Shown piece by piece: positions 61,879 through 64,000 of a stretch of 64,000 nucleotides of DNA. Position numbers and translations under genes: made by a program. Below the pieces are notes generated by a model that saw nothing but the letters and a program-made list of their open reading frames with translations, made no database searches and had not been told where the DNA came from. Location: NCBI GenBank assembly GCA_022792815.1, contig JAAWBS010000009.1, positions 62,001 through 126,000 on the forward strand, read 5' to 3'. The stretch is from Hungatella sp. (GTDB lineage: Bacteria > Bacillota > Clostridia > Lachnospirales > Lachnospiraceae). Each line of letters starts with the position of its first letter. The stretch's first letter is position 1.

Positions 61879-63009
61879 TTGAAACTGAAGTTAGACCTGT
61901 CTAAGGCCTATGGCCTGGTGTTGGAAGGCGGCGGAGCCAAAGGCTCCTATCAGATCGGAGCCTGGAAGGCACTGCGGGAAGCCGGGATCACCATAGAGGG
62001 AGTGGCGGGGGCTTCCGTAGGAGCCCTAAACGGAGCCATGGTCTGTATGGATGACCTGGAGACAGCAGAATATCTGTGGGAGAATATCAGCTATTCGAAA
62101 GTGATGGATGTGGACGACTCCGTCATGGAGAGTGTGCGCAACAGAGATTTGAAGGCGCTCAATATGAGCCTTCTGGTCTCGGAAGCAAAAAAAGTGCTGA
62201 AGGATAAAGGATTCGACATCACTCCTCTTCGGGAGCTGATCGGTTCCGCCATCGATGAGGAAAAGATCCGCACCAGCCCCCGGGAGCTCTATATCACCAC
62301 CTATTCTTTAAGTGACAGGCAGCTGCTGACAGTGGATGCCAAAGAGCTCCCCCCCGGAGAGATCGGCGACATGCTGATGGCCAGCGCCTATCTGCCGGTA
62401 TTTAAGACAGAGAAACTGGGTGGAAAGCGATATCTGGACGGAGGAGGGTTTGACAACGTCCCTGTGGGAGCTCTTCTGGAGAGAGGTTATGAGGACATCA
62501 TCATTATCCGGATCTACGGTCTGGGCTTTGACTCCGAAAAGGTGACCCAGATCCCGGAGGGCACCCGGGTCTATCACATCGCCCCCCGTCAGAATCTGGG
62601 AGGCATCCTGGAGTTTGACAAAAAGCTGGCCGCAAAAAATATGCGTCTGGGATACTTTGATGCCCACCGGCTTTTGTACGGACTGGAGGGACGGTGGTAT
62701 TACCTGGATGCGGATTTGTCGGAGGAGGACTGCTTTGGGCAGCTGGCCGGCCGGTGGGAAAGGCTGGAACCGCTGCTTCCTGCCGAGTTTTCGGAGGAGA
62801 GCAAAAACCGGGAGGAAGACGGGCTGAGATATTTCACGGAGTACCTGTTCCCCGCCCTTGCACGGCAGTGGAAGATGAAGGAGGACTGGAATTATAGGGA
62901 TCTGTACCTTGGAATCCTGGAATATGCCGCCAGAAGCCGAAGAATCAACCGATTTAAGATCTACACGCCCCAGGAACTGCTGGAGAAAATATACTTGCAT
63001 GATATCTGA
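61879..63009 (+). CDS. Patatin-like phospholipase family protein
   Basis: 376-aa hydrolase with a Ser-Asp dyad. LEGGGAKGSYQIG (residues 15-27) is the oxyanion loop, GASVG holds Ser46 and LDGGGFDNVP holds Asp187. It is likely to split acyl esters of lipids inside the cell. The C-terminal 130 residues beyond the patatin core have no motif I know. The start is TTG 61879, supported by AACAGGAGGGATATCTG; no ATG fits. The end overlaps the argF promoter. Confidence 0.88.
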   Translation: MKLKLDLSKAYGLVLEGGGAKGSYQIGAWKALREAGITIEGVAGASVGALNGAMVCMDDLETAEYLWENISYSKVMDVDDSVMESVRNRDLKALNMSLLVSEAKKVLKDKGFDITPLRELIGSAIDEEKIRTSPRELYITTYSLSDRQLLTVDAKELPPGEIGDMLMASAYLPVFKTEKLGGKRYLDGGGFDNVPVGALLERGYEDIIIIRIYGLGFDSEKVTQIPEGTRVYHIAPRQNLGGILEFDKKLAAKNMRLGYFDAHRLLYGLEGRWYYLDADLSEEDCFGQLAGRWERLEPLLPAEFSEESKNREEDGLRYFTEYLFPALARQWKMKEDWNYRDLYLGILEYAARSRRINRFKIYTPQELLEKIYLHDI

Positions 63010-63023
63010 TGTTATACTATAAT
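62995..63023 (+). promoter_or_regulatory. Sigma-A promoter of argF
   Basis: TTGCAT (62995-63000), 17-bp spacer, TATAAT (63018-63023). The -35 lies inside the patatin-like gene's last codons. The argF start is 46 bp downstream. Confidence 0.8.
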
Positions 63024-63068
63024 TTGATGATACCAAGGGTCAAAACTGAACAGGGAGGATAAAGCCAT

Positions 63069-64000
63069 ATGGACTTGAAGGGGAGAAATTTTCTCACATT
63101 AAAGGACTATCGCCCCGAGGAGATCGAATATCTTCTGGATTTGGCGGCAAAACTGAAGGAGAAAAAGAAAAAAGGGATTCCTGTGGACACACTGAGAGGG
63201 AAAAATGTAGCTCTGATTTTCGAGAAGACCAGCACCAGGACCAGATGCGCCTTCGAGGTGGCAGCCCACGATCTGGGGATGGGGACCACCTACTTAGACC
63301 CTTCAAGTTCCCAGATCGGCAAGAAGGAGAGCATCGCCGACACGGCCCGGGTTCTGGGCCGCATGTATGACGGCATCGAGTATCGGGGATATGAGCAGGA
63401 GATTGTGGAGGAGCTGGCAAAACATGCCGGGGTTCCCGTGTGGAACGGTCTGACCAATGAATACCATCCGACTCAGATGCTGGCGGATCTTCTGACTGTC
63501 CGGGAGCATTTCGGAAGATTAAAGGGGATCAAGCTTGTATACATGGGGGATGCACGCTACAATATGGGGAATTCTCTGATGGTAGCCTGTGCCAAGATGG
63601 GCCTCGACTTTGTGGCTTGTGCCCCGAGACGGTATTTTCCGTCCCGGCAGCTGGTGGAGCAGTGTCAGGCATACGCCGCCCTGTCCGGCGGTTCAGTCAC
63701 CCTGACCGAGGATGTGGAGGAAGGGACTAAGGATGCCCACGTCATCTACACCGATGTGTGGGTCTCCATGGGGGAACCGGATGAGGTGTGGGAGGAGAGA
63801 ATCAGGGACTTAAGTCCCTACAAGGTGACGGCAGAAGTCATGGACCGGGCCGGCGCCCAGGCCATCTTCCTTCACTGTCTCCCTGCTTTCCACGACTTAA
63901 AGACGAAGATCGGCAGGGAGATGGGACAGCGGTTCGGGATCACAGATATGGAAGTGACGGACGATGTGTTCGAGTCTTTAAGGTCCAAGGTATTTGATGA
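63069..64000 (+). CDS. argF: Ornithine carbamoyltransferase (3' end cut by window)
   Basis: About 310 residues are visible of the usual 310-335. The enzyme joins carbamoyl phosphate and ornithine to citrulline in arginine synthesis, or runs in reverse in arginine breakdown. [15 protein letters not shown] is the carbamoyl phosphate loop, HPTQMLAD is in place, and HCLPAFHD carries the ornithine-binding Cys. DVWVSMGE (about 235) also binds ornithine. The ATG follows GGGAGGATAAAGCCAT. The track omits it because the stop lies beyond the window. Confidence 0.95.
   Translation, partial: MDLKGRNFLTLKDYRPEEIEYLLDLAAKLKEKKKKGIPVDTLRGKNVALIFEKTSTRTRCAFEVAAHDLGMGTTYLDPSSSQIGKKESIADTARVLGRMYDGIEYRGYEQEIVEELAKHAGVPVWNGLTNEYHPTQMLADLLTVREHFGRLKGIKLVYMGDARYNMGNSLMVACAKMGLDFVACAPRRYFPSRQLVEQCQAYAALSGGSVTLTEDVEEGTKDAHVIYTDVWVSMGEPDEVWEERIRDLSPYKVTAEVMDRAGAQAIFLHCLPAFHDLKTKIGREMGQRFGITDMEVTDDVFESLRSKVFD

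Overview
This window comes from a Gram-positive Bacillota chromosome, most likely a Lachnospiraceae-type (clostridial cluster XIVa) anaerobe. The evidence is a PolC-type replicase, a pyrH-frr-uppS-cdsA-dxr-rseP-ispG-polC housekeeping run, strong AGGAGG ribosome binding sites, sigma-A promoters and lipoprotein-based ABC importers. I inferred this from gene content only and did not search any database. Almost every gene is on the + strand; tcdA is the exception.

Region 1 (1-10982) is core: the tail of an ABC ATPase, then UMP kinase, ribosome recycling factor, lipid carrier and phospholipid enzymes (UppS, CdsA), two MEP isoprenoid enzymes (Dxr, IspG), the RseP site-2 protease and PolC. A strong terminator closes it.

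Region 2 (about 11090-28880) is an AT-richer surface-polysaccharide island. It opens with a 0.5 kb regulatory region that holds two copies of a tyrosine-recombinase-like inverted-repeat site, followed by a recombinase-fold gene whose catalytic residues are lost. That gene is translationally coupled to a Wzx/Wzy-type operon with five glycosyltransferase-type genes (one a CDP-glycerol phosphotransferase-like enzyme), a beta-propeller protein, a polymerase, LicD and a flippase. A less AT-rich second half adds an aldolase, an FGGY kinase, an iron alcohol dehydrogenase and a LicC-like cytidylyltransferase. I read these four as a possible route to a CDP-activated alcohol or polyol that LicD could attach. 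An MBOAT/SGNH pair for O-acylation ends the island.

Region 3 (28960-43091) holds two importers. The first is a peroxiredoxin-like gene followed by an oligopeptide ABC system, a PatB/MalY C-S lyase and a PepC/bleomycin-hydrolase peptidase, which suggests uptake and breakdown of peptides or cysteine S-conjugates. The second is a BMP-type nucleoside ABC system preceded by a promoter, a large intrinsic terminator and a long GC-rich leader.

Region 4 (43172-45614) holds tRNA-Pro(CGG), tRNA-Glu(CTC) and tRNA-Thr(CGT), a UPF0158-Nudix fusion and a bacteriohemerythrin with an extra C-terminal domain.

Region 5 (45640-54952) is an IclR-regulated glycan-use locus: IclR, two LplBC-type permeases, a binding lipoprotein, a DHDPS/NAL-type aldolase, a BNR/sialidase-like protein, a sulfatase and a PfkB kinase. 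A shared 17-bp AT-rich site occurs upstream of both iclR and the transporter operon. The sulfatase and BNR protein lack signal peptides, so processing after import is likely.

Region 6 (55070-64000) has a second identical tRNA-Glu(CTC), a MATE exporter, convergent tcdA, nadE with an rRNA methyltransferase, an NfeD/SPFH pair, a patatin-like hydrolase and the start of argF, which is cut by the window end.
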